64,000 nt of DNA from Nannobrachium achirus (taxonomy: Eukaryota > Chordata > Actinopteri > Myctophiformes > Myctophidae), in assembly GCA_963921795.1 (NCBI GenBank), contig OY997659.1, positions 18,815,508 to 18,879,507 of the forward strand. Reading direction: 5' to 3'. Positions 11,941 through 24,170 of this stretch are shown here, one piece after another. Made by a program: the position numbers and the translations under genes. Below the pieces are notes generated by a model, which made no database searches, was not told the DNA's origin, and saw only the letters and a list, made by a program, of their open reading frames with translations. The stretch's first letter is position 1; each line of letters starts with the position of its first letter.

Positions 11941-12113
11941 GGTGTGCCAAATGTAGTTCTAAGAGCGGCCATTTCTTGGGTAAACACAGCCTTACACAGG
12001 TGTTCTGATTAGACTATAGCATTAGTTCTATGCAATCAAACAATTGAAACACCTGTGTTTTGACCCAATAAATGGCCGCTAAGGACTACAATGACGTAGC
12101 CGCTGGCACACAC
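11941..12113. repeat. Foldback element upstream of the coiled-coil ORF
   Basis: GGTGTGCCA, GCGGCCATTT, TTGGGT and ACACAGGTGTT on the left are matched by AACACCTGTGT, GACCCAATAAATGGCCGC and TGGCACACA on the right. Arms are about 65 bp with small indels and the loop about 35 bp. Confidence 0.75.
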
Positions 12114-12779
12114 TATTGTCTCAAGTATCAATAGAATATGTCATAGACAAGGGAAAGTAAAATGTTGACGATTATTTAAGTCCTTTTCACACCCTTTCTT
12201 GGACCTGGTAACAATACAGAATTCAGATTGAATCAACATACTTGATTTCAGTGTGATGTTTTGTAAATGTTAAAGTAAACCTTAAATAAGATTTACAGTT
12301 ACAGTTTGTGATGGATGCGACAAGAGATCCACCACTTCACTCTGCCCAGCTTCAGCACCGGAACCGGAACCAACAAGGTTATAACAATCATCCATCTCAC
12401 TGTTCACCGCTCATGCATTTTGCTCTCTGGTGGACTGGAGAAACACAGCAGCCAGGGGCCCAGCCATGAGTCACCCATGTAGAAAGCTGGCCCACCCATC
12501 AATGTTGGCCTTTTTTTTATCATGTCTTTCTTTCATTAAATAACATCTTTTTTGTTGTTGTTGTTGTGTTTTTCGTGTGATCATTGTAGGCCTACTTTAA
12601 AACTGTCGCTCAGATGATGGATTTTTTACATCAGCAGCAGCTACTGTGTTTTTGGGGAGTGTTAGTTTATATTTGGAAATGTGTTGTTGGGATGAAGTGC
12701 AGTTGGGAACTCAATGCATTGTATTAGCCTATTAATTATTGTTAATTGCTAGGCCTACTGCAATTGGCGAATGTAGAGG

Positions 12780-13040
12780 TAAGAAAAAGAACAGACCAAG
12801 TACAATGTGAAAGGTCAAATTTACTAAGTATTGATGATTTAAGTGGTTAAATGTCTAAAAAAACACATTAACACGAATCCAACATAGACTGATGACAGCT
12901 GTCAAACAAGTCTATGAATCTATCTATGAAATCGATGAAAATCTGCATCACAGTTTTATACAACATATAGTGGGGGTCCCTGCTTTGTCTCTGTCTCTCA
13001 GCTAAGGGGTCTTTGGCCTGAAAAGGTTGAAGACCCCTGC
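12780..13040 (-). mobile_element. hAT-type MITE (CAGGGGTCTTCAACC end), copy 1
   Basis: The right edge reads GAAAAGGTTGAAGACCCCTG. The whole segment is the reverse complement of a related copy at 30661-30930 in lcp1 intron 3; shared stretches include ATCGATGAAAATC, AAGTCTATGAATCTATCTAT and GTGAAAGGTCAA. Confidence 0.7.
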
Positions 13041-13270
13041 AATAGCCTATGTTATTATAGTGCTAGTGGGGATCCCTGCTTTGGAGCCAGGCTAACGTGA
13101 TGTCTCTTTTTCTGAGGTCACAGAAACGCACGGCAACCAAACCAACTGCCACTACAGAACTTGAAGAAGGCAGTCGGGGGGACGTTCCAGAGATAACCTT
13201 AACCCTAACCTCTGTAAAACTAATGCTGGTGAATGCTAACCTGCCGACTCTGGTGAATGTTAACCTGGTA

Positions 13271-13510
13271 GTCAACTTCTTCTTGAAAAATGGACGCTAA
13301 AATAAAAATAATGTCAGGCTGACTTTGGGGATGTAAACAAAGTCAGCCTGACAATGGCCAAAATGATTATTTTATCATGATTTTACGCCTTTTGTGATCA
13401 TTTTTGAATTGAATAGAAACACTGTATATGAAGCTTAATATTCTTTATAAAATATTTTCGACATTATTTATTTTATTATTTTAGCGTCCATTTTTCAAGA
13501 AAAAGTTGAC
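13271..13510. repeat. Foldback element with internal hairpin, upstream of med11
   Basis: Outer arms GTCAACTTCTTCTTGAAAAA...TGGACGCTAAAAT and the complementary ATTTTAGCGTCCATTTTTCA...GTTGAC frame it. Inside, TGTCAGGCTGACTTTG pairs with CAAAGTCAGCCTGACA (13312-13352). It appears inserted in a degraded relative of the 34185-34529 MITE, because GGTGAATGTTAACCTGGT lies to its left and AAACTGGTCGGACCAACGGT to its right. Confidence 0.75.
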
Positions 13511-13827
13511 TATGGCTCCTTTAAACTGGTCGGACCAACGGTGCTTAACCCAGTTGCTTTTTTGATACACTCGGACTGAAAGAGCTGCAACAAAAAATAC
13601 CAATATGCGCTCTCTTTACGTCATCACCTAGTGTCCGCCTGGTGGCGGCGATTGCGTCACTATTGTGCGCACCTTATTGTTGTTTGTTCATGCTACTGAA
13701 TTATTCCGCATTTGTCTACGTTTCAGAGTCATTTAGACCTATATATACAGCGTGCAACACATAGACATTTGAGAGAGATTGAAGGTGTGTGCGTTGGGTG
13801 AGTTTAGCGCTGTTGTGTTCAGTCTTC

Positions 13828-16485
13828 ATGGCAAACGAGCGACTGCGGAGTCTGGAGGAGGTGGAGAAAGAGATCGCCATGACGCTACAGTGTGCTGGTT
13901 CGTGACTTCATTTTTACTTTAATATGAATAACATTACATTCTTTTACATGATTACATGACTACAGTGCGCACCAGTGGTTCTAAAATGTGTTTTATGTCA
14001 AGGAAAGGACATCTCAAAGGTGCAGTAAGTGTAAGCGGCATTGTTTTTGTTGAAATAAGTCATAATTATCTACCACACTAACATGTGGAACGCCCTACCA
14101 CAAGCCATAAAGGACTGTAAGTGTAAATCCCTAAACTCCTTTAAAATCGGTCTGAAAAGTCAACTACTGATGGCTGCTACTCGAAACTTGTAATATACTA
14201 AGCCCATACTCCCCCCCTTTTCCAATGTAAATATAAATATCTTCTTCTTTTGTTCCTTTTTTTATTCTTTTGATATGCCTTTTCCCTTTTTGTTAGTGGT
14301 GATATCCTATGCAAAGTACTGTGTTCTATAATCCGTCTGTCTTTCAATGTTATATGAGATACATAAAGTGGTTCCTGTGTAAATAAACAGAAAAGCTTAC
14401 TAGGATCTCCTTTTAGTTGACCTTGTACCAGTGATGTGTACTGTCATGAAACTGTACTTCTTCCTATGCAACCTTCTAATAAAGTATTCAATCAATCAAA
14501 ACCTTTAACAGCCCATTCATCCAAACATAAAAGTCGTTTCTGGTCAAACTCACCAGCATTGCAGCTTTACGGAAAGCTTGGTTTATCCAAGTTTTTGTTT
14601 CATAAAAATCCACTGCAGACATGAGCTACTTTATGTCAATAAATTCCATGCAGGTGATTATTTTTTCTATATTTTTCAACATTGAGGAACTGGAATCGGT
14701 TCCATCACATTTGGAATCGGACCGTTAAGAGGGAATCACGAAGGAACCGGAATTGTTAAAATCCTAAAGGATCCCATCCGTAGTGACTATAACAACGGTG
14801 ACCTGAAAAACGTGAAAGATTTTTGCTCAGAATACAGATAATTTTTCATCCCACGATTTTATAACCCATTTTTCACCTGGTGTCAATTATCTAATGTAAT
14901 CCACTCCCTCTGCCAATCTGGGGAGACAACGGACTGACCTCATGCTTGCTTCTATGCATGAGGAGTCCAAGACGCTTTTTTTCACCTGGCAGAGGGGAGT
15001 TTCCCCGGTTGGACATAGCGCGTGGAAGGAACAAGTTATTCAAACCAGTTCCTTTTCCCCGCCTGGCCTTGGGGAGGCATATTTTTTGTGAGGGTACACC
15101 TACCCTAGGAGACATAAAGAGAACATGCAAACTCCACACAGAAAAGAAAGTACCCTTTGCACAGAATATTGATTGATTGTACTTCCCATCTTTGATGTCC
15201 AGGTAACATCGTTCTGGAGCTGTCTAAAGACAAACACAACGCCAGTTTCCTGGACAGACAGCTGGTGCAGTTCCAGAGCTCCGTCAACCGGGTGGAGAGT
15301 GAACTGAGCTCTCAGATACGATACCTCACGCAGGTAGGCCTGTCTTTTGCAATAATCGCCTGATTGCAGTTGTTTGAGATCATCTCAATTATTTGAGCTC
15401 ATAACGCATATTTTTTTAATTGCCAACACTAAAATCAAAAATGACATCTATGCTTTCCCTGGTTTAAGGGCTTAAAGACCCAATGAAATGACTATTTTGG
15501 GTATTTTATTTTGAAGTTTCAGTTTGAAAAGGAAGCCTGTGTGTTTCTGAACCTATCCGAGGGGACCAGCCCTTCAGGCGATGGGATTTAAAATCTGAGT
15601 AATGGGATTAATGGGAGCCAGCAATGGGAAACAAACAGGTGAATGTAATCAAAGGTTCATTTATATTCAAAAACTCCATCTATGTCATCACTTTTTGAAT
15701 TTCTGTTCACAGGAAGTATTTAAGAATGGCCTATTTAGGGACCTTTGATATAAATATACACAGAATTGTTTATTTTCTATTTTTTTGGCATCTAGTGTTA
15801 GGTATGGCCATATTATCACTACAGATATGCTCTAAAAGTGTGAAAAACGTGTTTTTGATTTCACCCCGTCTTTAAAAGCACATCTGTTCCAATCATTCTC
15901 CGGCAGCTAGATAAAGGCCAGGTCGTCAGTCAGCCACTCTTTGTTCTTTTAGTTAGCCTTTTAAACCACCCTTGCTATGATGAGAACATCCGTGTTGCTT
16001 AACGCATGCTGTGGTTGTGTGTTGTGTCCTGCTGCTCACTGTGTGCACTGTACTGTGAGGTGACGTTAGGGCTGAAACGGTGCTCTCTGATTTTCACAAT
16101 AAAATGTCACCTGCCGGCGTTTAGTCCTGTACCTCCCGTACCCGCAAACTTATAAGTATATTTTTTCGTCCGTTTTAGCCCGTCAAACGCGGGTACCTGC
16201 CGGGTATCCGTGGGTCCCCGGCCCGTTGCAGGACTCTGCCCTACACAGACGCTGTCTCACTGTGTTGCCATCTCAATAATAATAATAATCGATTAAATTG
16301 ATTTGTTCGATTAACTTCTGCACCCCTTCTCTCCAACCCAGGTGGCTACAGGTCAGCCTCATGAGGGCTCAACGTATTCAGCCCGGAAGGACTGTCAGAT
16401 GGCACTGAACCGCGCAGAGTACGCCAAGGTCAAACTGGGAGAACTGGGCTGCACCTGTGAGCTGATGTTGGACCAGCAGACGTGA
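13828..16485 (+). CDS. med11: Mediator of RNA polymerase II transcription subunit 11
   Basis: Three exons, 13828-13897, 15203-15333 and 16342-16485, join in phase to a 114-residue protein, close to the 117 residues of the human orthologue. Diagnostic stretches are [53 protein letters not shown] and [23 protein letters not shown]11 is a small helical head-module subunit of the nuclear Mediator complex that pairs with MED22 and helps pre-initiation complex assembly. The ATG at 13828 starts the conserved N-terminus directly; human MED11 has a few extra residues before ANERLR. Stop TGA at 16483-16485. Intron 1 carries a LINE 3' end, and repeats fill the region downstream. No frameshift or missing segment was seen, so it looks functional. 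Confidence 0.95.
14085..14500 (+). mobile_element. LINE 3' end with reverse-transcriptase C-terminal remnant
   Basis: Encodes [11 protein letters not shown]...[14 protein letters not shown], the typical end of a non-LTR retrotransposon ORF2, then a 3' UTR with CTTACTAGGATCTCCTTTTA and an AATAAAGTATTCAATCAATC tail. It sits in med11 intron 1, in sense orientation. Confidence 0.8.
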
Positions 16486-16970
16486 GACAGAGGGCGCTAT
16501 TGAGGTGGTGAAGACGTTTTTTTTTACCCCAAGCTTTAAGTCTATGTGACTCCATGACCTTCATTCCCATACCAAGCTACTTGGAAGTGTGCATTCGCCA
16601 GCTGAATGTTCATAATATCAAAGTTACCATATTGATTTATGCCGTTTACAAACGAGCGCTTGGTAGGAAGCACATCCCTCCCGCTCTCCATCCTTGCGCA
16701 GGGAGGGAGGCTGTTACACCATTTTGTAGTGGTGTCAGAATGTATAGTGATCAATATTTTACCCAATATATTGGCTTGTATCATACAATGAACAGTCAAA
16801 TTCACTGTAGTCCTCTAGGGCAGGGGTTTTCAAATAACGTTTTCATCCACGGGCACCCCTGAATTACACTGTTATTTTTTAGAATCTTACATCATATTGG
16901 AGAGATATCAGTTTCCATCAGACTGAAAATAACATACTTAAACCCCAGCATCCCTATTCTGGAGGGAAGT

Positions 16971-17040
16971 TTCACCAAAAATAGCCGATCTACAAGTTGT
17001 GACGCGTTGTGAGCTTGTAGATCTGCTATTTTTTGGTGAA
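16971..17040. repeat. AGATCTACAAG hairpin core copy with complementary flanks
   Basis: TTCACCAAAAATAGCCGATC...TACAAG (16971-16996) pairs with CTTGTAGATC...TTGGTGAA (17014-17040). The outer TTCACC/GGTGAA extends the stem beyond the shared core. It lies in the med11 3' flank, probably within its 3' UTR. Confidence 0.85.
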
Positions 17041-17367
17041 GAGAGTTGGCTGTGGATGGAAAAATAACTCAAGTACAGTGCAGTGATATTGTTGCAGTGA
17101 GATGAATTCCAAATGTTATCAGATTATTCTGAGGTACCCCTGGACTGGCATCACGGCACCCACTTTGGGAAACCCTGGAGCAGGAAGTAGTGAATGAGTG
17201 ACTGAAATCAGACACATCCAAAGGGTGGTTGCTCCGAGCCTCCGAGGCAAGTCCTTTGTTGCAGCCGTTCTGACCTGAAAAAGAACAATGTTGTGGTTTT
17301 ATAGCACTTAATGCATAACATGATACAACACACACTTCAATAAGACATTTATGACTATTTATGACTA

Positions 17368-17373
17368 AATAAA
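17368..17373 (+). terminator. Candidate med11 polyadenylation signal AATAAA
   Basis: First AATAAA on the plus strand after the med11 stop (about 880 nt downstream). If used, the 3' UTR includes the 16971-17040 hairpin. Confidence 0.4.
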
Positions 17374-18539
17374 AGAGGTCCCGTATGATTCAGTGTTTAC
17401 ATAGCTTTCAGGTTTCAAAGGAGTTTTGCAATGTAGCAAAATTGTTAAAATTTATATTTTTTGGCAGATAATTCAATTGTTTGTTTGTTTTTTACTCTGG
17501 GAAACATTTATAAGGAAGCTTTGTATGCTTTTGAAAGTTAGGAATCCAAAATGGAATCCAAAATTGTTTTGATGTTATGTGATGTTGATGTAATTTGTAT
17601 CAATATTAAGAAAACAAGTAAATTCATGCATTTTTGGAAATAGATGCCAACATCATTTCACATAACCTTTTGCAAACAATGTATGAAAATAAATTGGGCA
17701 TTTTGCCTATATTCTTCCCACAATGATATGTTTGTTTTTTATAACACCTTTGTAAATGTACAAAATTACTGTCCTGATTATGAAAATCTGTTCTTTACAT
17801 TTGACTTTAATATAGTATATTTACACATTATTACTGTACTGTTTGACAAAACAGAACAATGTGTTTGCCGAAAAAGAAAGTACTGTAGGTAGTAGTGATA
17901 TTAGCTATTCAGTTGTGTGAAATGTAGTTTAATAAAAAAAAAATTACAAAATTGGCTTAACAGTGGTCTTAAGGGGTCAAGCTTGGTTGTGCACAAAGGA
18001 CTGTCCAAGTCACTTTATGGTATGCTAGGGCGTGCTGAATGTGCTCCTCACATTCATGCTATTGCTAGTCATACGGCTCGTTATGACTACAAGGACTACG
18101 CAAACCGTGGGTTCTGGATTCATTTGCTTCCATACGCTATGGCTTTCAGATGAGGTTCTCAGAACCTAATTTGGGCCCTGCTCAGGAGGTGATACTAACT
18201 TGAATTCTCGAAACTCGAAGTTAGTTAAAATAGTGAAAATACCACATTGCGAAACAGACACAATGTTAACTTGTAGATCGGCTATTTATGTTTTTTAGGT
18301 TTTATTTATTCAAATAAATCACAGAACTTTTGATTTCTGGTTCTCGATTACACCAACTATTGAAGAGTCTCGAGGGGATGGGGAGGCGTTCATCCCACCT
18401 ACCAACAAACTGAAACTGAGCAATGTTTCGTTTGTTGGCATCCCTGATGTTACCCCCAACATGGACACACTTCACAGCAGGATGGTGTGAAGTGGTAGAT
18501 GGAGGTAGATTCTGTGTCGTACAACGGCACTGAAAGTAG

Positions 18540-18680
18540 CTTGTCTCAACCCTTCGTGAGCTCGCAGTTTGGCTGTTTTTGGCTTGCGTCACCGTATTAC
18601 GACAATGTTTATTTGGAATGGATCCCCATTAGGTACCGTTTGAATGGCAGCTAGTCTTCCTGGGGTCTAGTCTACAAAAT
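18540..18680 (-). repeat. Dispersed repeat, LINE-3'-like, shared with 22735-22835
   Basis: Both sites carry CTCAACCCTTC.TGAGCTCG, GGCTGTTTTTGGCTT, GGAATGGATCCCC.TTAGGTA and TGAATGGCAGCTAGTCT in the same order. GGATCCCCATTAG with CTTCCTGGGGTC is typical of LINE 3' UTRs in fish. The segment just upstream (17950-18180) is a further repeat, shared with lcp1 intron 5 (32150-32285). Confidence 0.6.
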
Positions 18681-19632
18681 ATGTTAACAATGAATTACAT
18701 ACTATAGGCCTACCAAAGTAAAGTCAAATTACATCCTCAGTCTCAGTGTATAGAAAAATTCTTTACATCATTTGGTAAACAAAGGGAAAACAACCAATTA
18801 AAATTAAATAGACGAACTGTCATTTAAAGGAAAACTAGGTAACTTTAAGACTATTATGTACAGTATATACATTTTTAGTCATTTCCTTTCATCAGTAACT
18901 ATATTATTGTGCTGGGAAAAGAAAGACACATCCCCTGGCTGTATTTCTGTTCTGTTCCATTCTTTATGTTGACATTAAATGTCAACCGAAACAGTGGAGG
19001 GACATTTTTGTCAGGGGAGCTCAGCAAGAGCTCTTAATTGCTCCCTTTGAACTTCAAAGGGGTTGTGCACTAAGATAATTGATTGGGCCATAAACGTGTC
19101 AAGTACTCGTTAGTGATCTCTCGAATCAATGAAAGCATCAAAGACATGCCTGTCATAGAGGGGAGGGGGGAATGTTTTTGTGTACACACAAGCTTGCCTA
19201 TTTTTACTTTAATCTGAGATGTTATTAAAATGTTGTATGCCAGTCTTCGGTGGCCTCTCCAGGTGTCTGTGTAGCAGGTAGACGATGGCATCCTCCACAT
19301 CTGGTCAGAATATTGTTCTATTTGTTTCCACCCACTGCTTTGCTATTTTTTAAGTATTTTCTTGCCCATACTGTGATGTTTCTTAGTAATTTGAACATAC
19401 AGTAATTAATATGCTAACTTTATTTGGATACTTGACTAAAACTAGCTCATATTTTGCCATCTACTGGTCGGCTAGTTTCCTTATTGGCTAACTATATGTT
19501 TTATCAGAAAACTACTTCTCTGATTGATCTACTTGATGTACTTGAATAGGTATAGGTATCTGATTTACTGTTAAATACCTGGTAATTAATTAGGGGTAAT
19601 GTTTGTCACCAGGCTTTCTCACTACACTGTAG

Positions 19633-21098
19633 CAGTGGCGTCAGTTCAGCAAAAGCTAGGGTATGGCAAAGATGGCAGTCCGCATGCGCACGTGCAAGAA
19701 ACAATAGTATTCTGTCCGTTTTTTAACCAGGTTTCTATGTTTTCTTGGGCTGGGTAGGGCAGCTTGGAACTGTTGTTCAAGTGCAGCTAAACTTGGCATG
19801 TTAGTAAATGTGGCACAATTAACATTCTAAAACGGCAAGTTCCATTCCTTGATTCTGATTGGCTGGTTTCCCTTTAATTGCTGTGTTATGTGAGACTATA
19901 ACCCACACCTTTAATCAGTTTATAGCAAACCCAGGTGCGTTATTTCTTTCCTCAGTGTTGTGAAGCTAGACAAGAGAACTTGATTGCAAGTGAAGGGGAA
20001 CACACACACCCCCATTATTTTCAAAGAACGAACCCACACCGGCAGTGTCAGACGCGCGCAGCCGCAGGTCTGCTGCCTTGCCTGCCGCACCGATACGCCG
20101 CTGTTCTATTTTTCCAACGTTGCATCGCGGTGAACATTTTCTCCCTTGGTTCTTCCCACCGGGGGAAATGGATGTGCTGTGTGGCAGCGCACCGCATCCA
20201 GTTGGTGTTACCGCGCTGCACTTCACGTGCATCAATACCGCGACGCGACGCTACGCAGCCGCCCGCGTCTAGTGTGTGCTCCCCTTAACAGGTGTGTTGT
20301 TTCTTCAGCCTGGCTGGGAACTACTTTCTTGTAGCTGGGGACAACTTTCTTGCAGAGCAGACCTTATAGTGAATTATTAGTGACATAGAACAGTTTTAAT
20401 TGGTACATGTCTATGATTTTTCATGTTGCCATATTGTTGCCATTTTAGAAAAGTAATAAGCCACGTGAGGCTTGTGGTTACCTGTGGTTACCGGCTGAGA
20501 GGGTTGGAGACACTCGGCTGCACCTTGTGTCTCCCTACGCCTCTCAGCCGGTGTAAAATACCAGGTAACCACTCGCCTCTTGTGGCTTATTGCTTCAATA
20601 ATGCATGGCACCTGTGCAGCTGACCTGGGGATCCTGTACCATTTGCAGTGATGGCTGAGTGGTTAGTGTCCATACCTAGGACTCCGGAGGCCCCAGAGGT
20701 CGCAGGTATGATTCCCCGCTCCAGCTATCACTGCTCCCCTCCCCCTCGCGCTCCTTGTGGGCAGCACTGGGTTCAGCTGGGTTAAGCTGAAAAAAGCAGC
20801 TGGGTTGGGCTGCGATATCTGAATTTCCCTCGCGGGAGGAGTAGGTAACTATTTTATTTTTTATTTTTATTTTGTCAAGATGGGGAGAATACAAATATAA
20901 TTATAATACCTTGTTAAAGTGACCATTTTGTTACATTTTGCTTTTGTAGTTATTTTACTGTAATTTAACAACATAATTACCAGCACAGATAGACAAAGAG
21001 ACATTCATGGATTTATATTTAAAGGTAACTTTTATTTTCCTCCCTGGACCCAGGGTATGGCAGCTGCATACCCCTGCCATACCCAATTGATGCCCCTG
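19633..21098. mobile_element. hAT-type element with 8-bp TSD CACTGTAG
   Basis: Left end CAGTGGCGTCAGTTC and right end CAATTGATGCCCCTG are imperfect inverted repeats. CACTGTAG lies directly outside both (19625-19632 and 21099-21106). About 1466 bp, no transposase frame found. Inside are a GC-rich section, an inverted repeat at about 20460-20590 (AAGCCACGTGAGG...CTCTTGTGGCTT) and a tRNA-derived SINE (20645-20890). A 166-bp relative is at 49280-49445. Confidence 0.85.
20645..20890 (+). mobile_element. tRNA-derived SINE
   Basis: The head still folds like a class II tRNA: acceptor arms GCAGTGA and TCACTGC are fully complementary, an A-box-like TGGCTGAGTGGTTAG and a degenerate B-box-like GGTATGATTCC are present, and the variable arm is long. 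A non-tRNA body follows (GGGTTCAGCTGGGTTAAGC, TTTCCCTCGCGGGAGGAG) and a T/A-rich tail. The tail and decayed B box argue against a working tRNA gene. Confidence 0.8.
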
Positions 21099-21460
21099 CA
21101 CTGTAGCTCCCTCTAGTGGCTGTTACTCACTCATGAGGAGGATATCATCCAGAAGGAAAGGAACTGACTGATGATGATGCAGACATCATCAACCTCCAGC
21201 AGCTCCAGGTGAGTCAGCCCATTGACATCACAATTTACATTTTAGGCATTTAGCAGGTGCTCTTAAGGACAGGTAATACACCAATACAATAAGCAAGGTA
21301 ATACATCAATACAATAAGCAAAGTAATACATCAATACATCAATTGCATAGAAATATCAATCCAGAAAGCACCTAATCAGTAAAAAAAATGTTATATAAAA
21401 CCTAAGAATCCTATCTAGCTTTCATGTTTCATTGAGGGTAGGTGAGTGCTACGGTAAGTG

Positions 21461-21664
21461 CTATGGGTTTAGGTGGAGTCTGAACAGGTGAGTCTTCAGG
21501 CCTCGGCGGAAGCTAGGGAGTGAGTCTATCGTTCTAAGTGCGACAGGGAGTTTATTCCACAATGTCGCTTCACGCCTCCCACCTTTGAGGAGAACAGAAA
21601 GAGCGAGAGTCCATGTGAGTAAAATACAGAGAGTAAAAAGAAATAGATAAGTGGTTCTTCTCAA
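21461..21664 (-). mobile_element. LINE ORF2 C-terminal fragment
   Basis: The minus-strand frame encodes LWNKLPVALRTIDSLPSF then RRGLKTHLFRLHLNP, the common C-terminus of non-LTR reverse transcriptases. Related to the fragment at 59010-59335, which reads LRTIDSLPSFRHGLKTH. Confidence 0.85.
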
Positions 21665-22295
21665 ACATTTTTCACGTCAATCAAACTGAAATCTGAAAAA
21701 CTAAAATCTATTTGAATCCAAAATTCTTCACAACCGTTTCAAGATTTAGCAGATCTATCATTGTTATGAGTTGTGAGCTTGTACTGTAGATATTCTTTTT
21801 CCAGATGGCCTAAGTATAAAACAGGATTAAAGTTAAAGTGATCATGATTTTGCTGGGGTCCTCTAGTCTGGATCACTGGGGTTCCCGGGAAAAAGAGAAA
21901 GACAGACAGAATATGTACATGACACATTTATGTATTTAGTTGTACTGACTCTGACCTCTAAGTACTTTCCCAGGGAGGGTTGCTTATGGCGTCTTGCTGT
22001 GTCACCCTTTCTTGCTTTTTTTGCTTTTTTTTGCTATTTGTGTGTGACGTGACACGTATATGAGCATTGAATTAAATTTTTTGGACACTTTATGTATATA
22101 TTCTTTTGTTGTGATAGCTTTTTTGACACTTTATGTATATATTCTTTTTTTTATTGTTCCTTGCTTTTTTTGGACTGTACACAACAGTACTTTTTTCTCT
22201 TTCCTTCTTCTCTGTAACTTGTAACCTTAAAACTGCTGTGCTGCCTCTGGGCAACTGACTTTCCCTCTTGGGATAATAAAGGTATCTATCTATGG

Positions 22296-22657
22296 CAGAG
22301 GTCGGCAACCTTTTTGAAATGCAGTGCCATGTATTTATTTTCTAGATAGTCAGTGTGCCATGTCAACATACATTTTAATGACATGCCATCAAAATTCTGG
22401 CATATTTTGATTGTCAGGACGTTGTTATAACGATCATTAGACTCCCTCCCTAGTCAAAGTTCAGAATTTTAATGGATGTAGAATTATGTGCAGGATGTAA
22501 TTTGTTGCAAATTAGGTGACTTAATTTAATTGACCACGTTTAAAACAATATTTGATTTTAAAATATGAATCCTCTCTTTCACACTTCTGCCAGTGTGCCA
22601 GTGATCACCCTCCCCTGTGCCAATGTTGGCACCCGTGCCTAAGGTTGCCTACCCCTG
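22296..22657. mobile_element. hAT-type MITE with 8-bp TSD ATCTATGG
   Basis: TIRs are CAGAGGTCGGCAACC and GGTTGCCTACCCCTG. ATCTATGG flanks both ends (22288-22295 and 22658-22665). The left TSD is the edge of a LINE tail ending GATAATAAAGGTATCTATC. About 362 bp, non-coding. Confidence 0.9.
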
Positions 22658-22683
22658 ATCTATGGGGTAACAGGGGCGTTAAA

Positions 22684-22731
22684 GCCCTCTTGCGAGTGCT
22701 GCAACAGGGGTTGCAGCACTCGCAAGAGGGC
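22684..22731. repeat. Perfect 22-bp-arm hairpin
   Basis: GCCCTCTTGCGAGTGCTGCA (plus AC) is followed after a 4-nt AGGG loop by its exact reverse complement. It lies 27 bp beyond the hAT MITE end at 22657. Confidence 0.9.
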
Positions 22732-23040
22732 ACCGAAAGAGCTCGTCTCAACCCTTCATGAGCTCGAGGTTCGGCTGTTTTTGGCTTTGGAATGGATCCC
22801 CGTTAGGTACCGTCTGAATGGCAGCTAGTCTGCACACACAAATGCACTCTGTCCAGATGCCAACTTGTGCCTCGCAAGCAGAGCGTGCCATGAGGTGCGC
22901 TCACCACTGCCATCACTGCTTTTAAAAAAAAAAATAATAATAAATCCCACCCAGTGTGAAGTGAGTGGTGCCTTTTATTAGTTAATTTCAATAAGCTTTC
23001 TGCAAAGCTTGGCCAATGTCAAGCTCTGCGGGACAGAAAT

Positions 23041-23115
23041 ACGGACAGACGGACGGACGGACGGACGGACGGACGGACGGACGGACGGACGGACGGACGG
23101 ACGGACGGACGGACA
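23041..23115 (+). repeat. (GGAC)n tetranucleotide microsatellite
   Basis: About 18 units of GGAC/ACGG, almost pure. Confidence 0.95.
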
Positions 23116-23789
23116 TACTATTATGCTCATAGCCAGATGTAGGAGTGGTTAGCAATGCTCAAAACGGGCACAATTGTCTCAAAAATGTAATTCAGGGGTG
23201 GCATGGAATAAAAAGTTATTTACAGGAGTGACCTGAGCCAAAAATGTTTGCTGTAATCCAACTATACCCTTCTGGAACAAATCACTCAGCATGTGTATGT
23301 GTTAACATTTATCAGTGTTGGAAAACTTTGATGATGGAGAGGACCACTGTATTTCCACACTCACTCCAGGGGGCCACATTGCATACTGGTGCTGTCGACA
23401 GAAAACATCTTATCTCCATATTTGAATGTAACTTGTTTCGTAAATGAATGTCCCACTCCATCATTCTACTGTCTCAATGCGACACGTTTTCTGCTTGTTG
23501 TAGACTGTCTTTTTTTAATACTCAATAGTTATACTCAAATGCATTTAGTTATACTACGATATGTTAACTTTATGAACTTTAGTACAAATAAGTTGGACAT
23601 AAAAAAGACAATACACTTTTTATACTAGTCATAAAAAACTACTTGTATGGACTGAAGTAATTAAAGCACTTAATTTGGCAAGATTAAGCATGCAAGGCAT
23701 CGCATTGCGAGCTAGTAGGGATTGAGGGACTGAAAGTGGGACTGAGTTACTAGGGCCCAAGTTGGAGGGGCCTTAATTATTGTATAGGC

Positions 23790-24170
23790 CTACTTTAGCT
23801 ATTGAAAAATAAAATAGCAGATATACAAGCTCACAGCACGGCACTGAGTGCAGCGCTGCGAGCTTGTAGATCTGCTATTTTTGAGTGGTGAAAATTTGTG
23901 CGAATCTTTAACTATATGTATTCTTTAAGCGAACATTTGTAACTAAAACCTTGCCTCTGGGGGGTCCCTGGAACTAAATATTTTGAGATGGGGGTCCGTG
24001 GCCAAATACATATCATTTTGGGGGTCCTTCACATGAAAAAGTTTGAGAACCACTGACATTCAAAGACTTTTCACGATTTTTCAAAAATAGCAGATCTACA
24101 TGCTTGCAGCCGCGCTGTGAGCTTGTATATGAGCTTGTATATCTGCTATTTTTCAATAGTTAAAGCACAA
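23790..24170. repeat. Two hairpin-core MITE copies upstream of lcp1
   Basis: Core hairpins at about 23814-23882 (AGCAGATATACAAGCTCACA ... GCGAGCTTGTAGATCTGCTA) and 24084-24152 (AGCAGATCTACATGC ... GAGCTTGTATATCTGCTA). Between them is the family's other part, including GATGGGGGTCCGTGGCC and GTTTGAGAACCACTGAC. Confidence 0.75.

Noticed and set aside
19935-20334. GC-rich open frames as a small gene or CpG-island promoter
   Set aside because: They lie wholly inside a hAT element bounded by a perfect 8-bp duplication, and overlap each other on both strands.
20645-20733. Possible functional tRNA gene
   Set aside because: The acceptor stem is intact, but the B box and T stem are degenerate and a SINE body with an A/T-rich tail follows.
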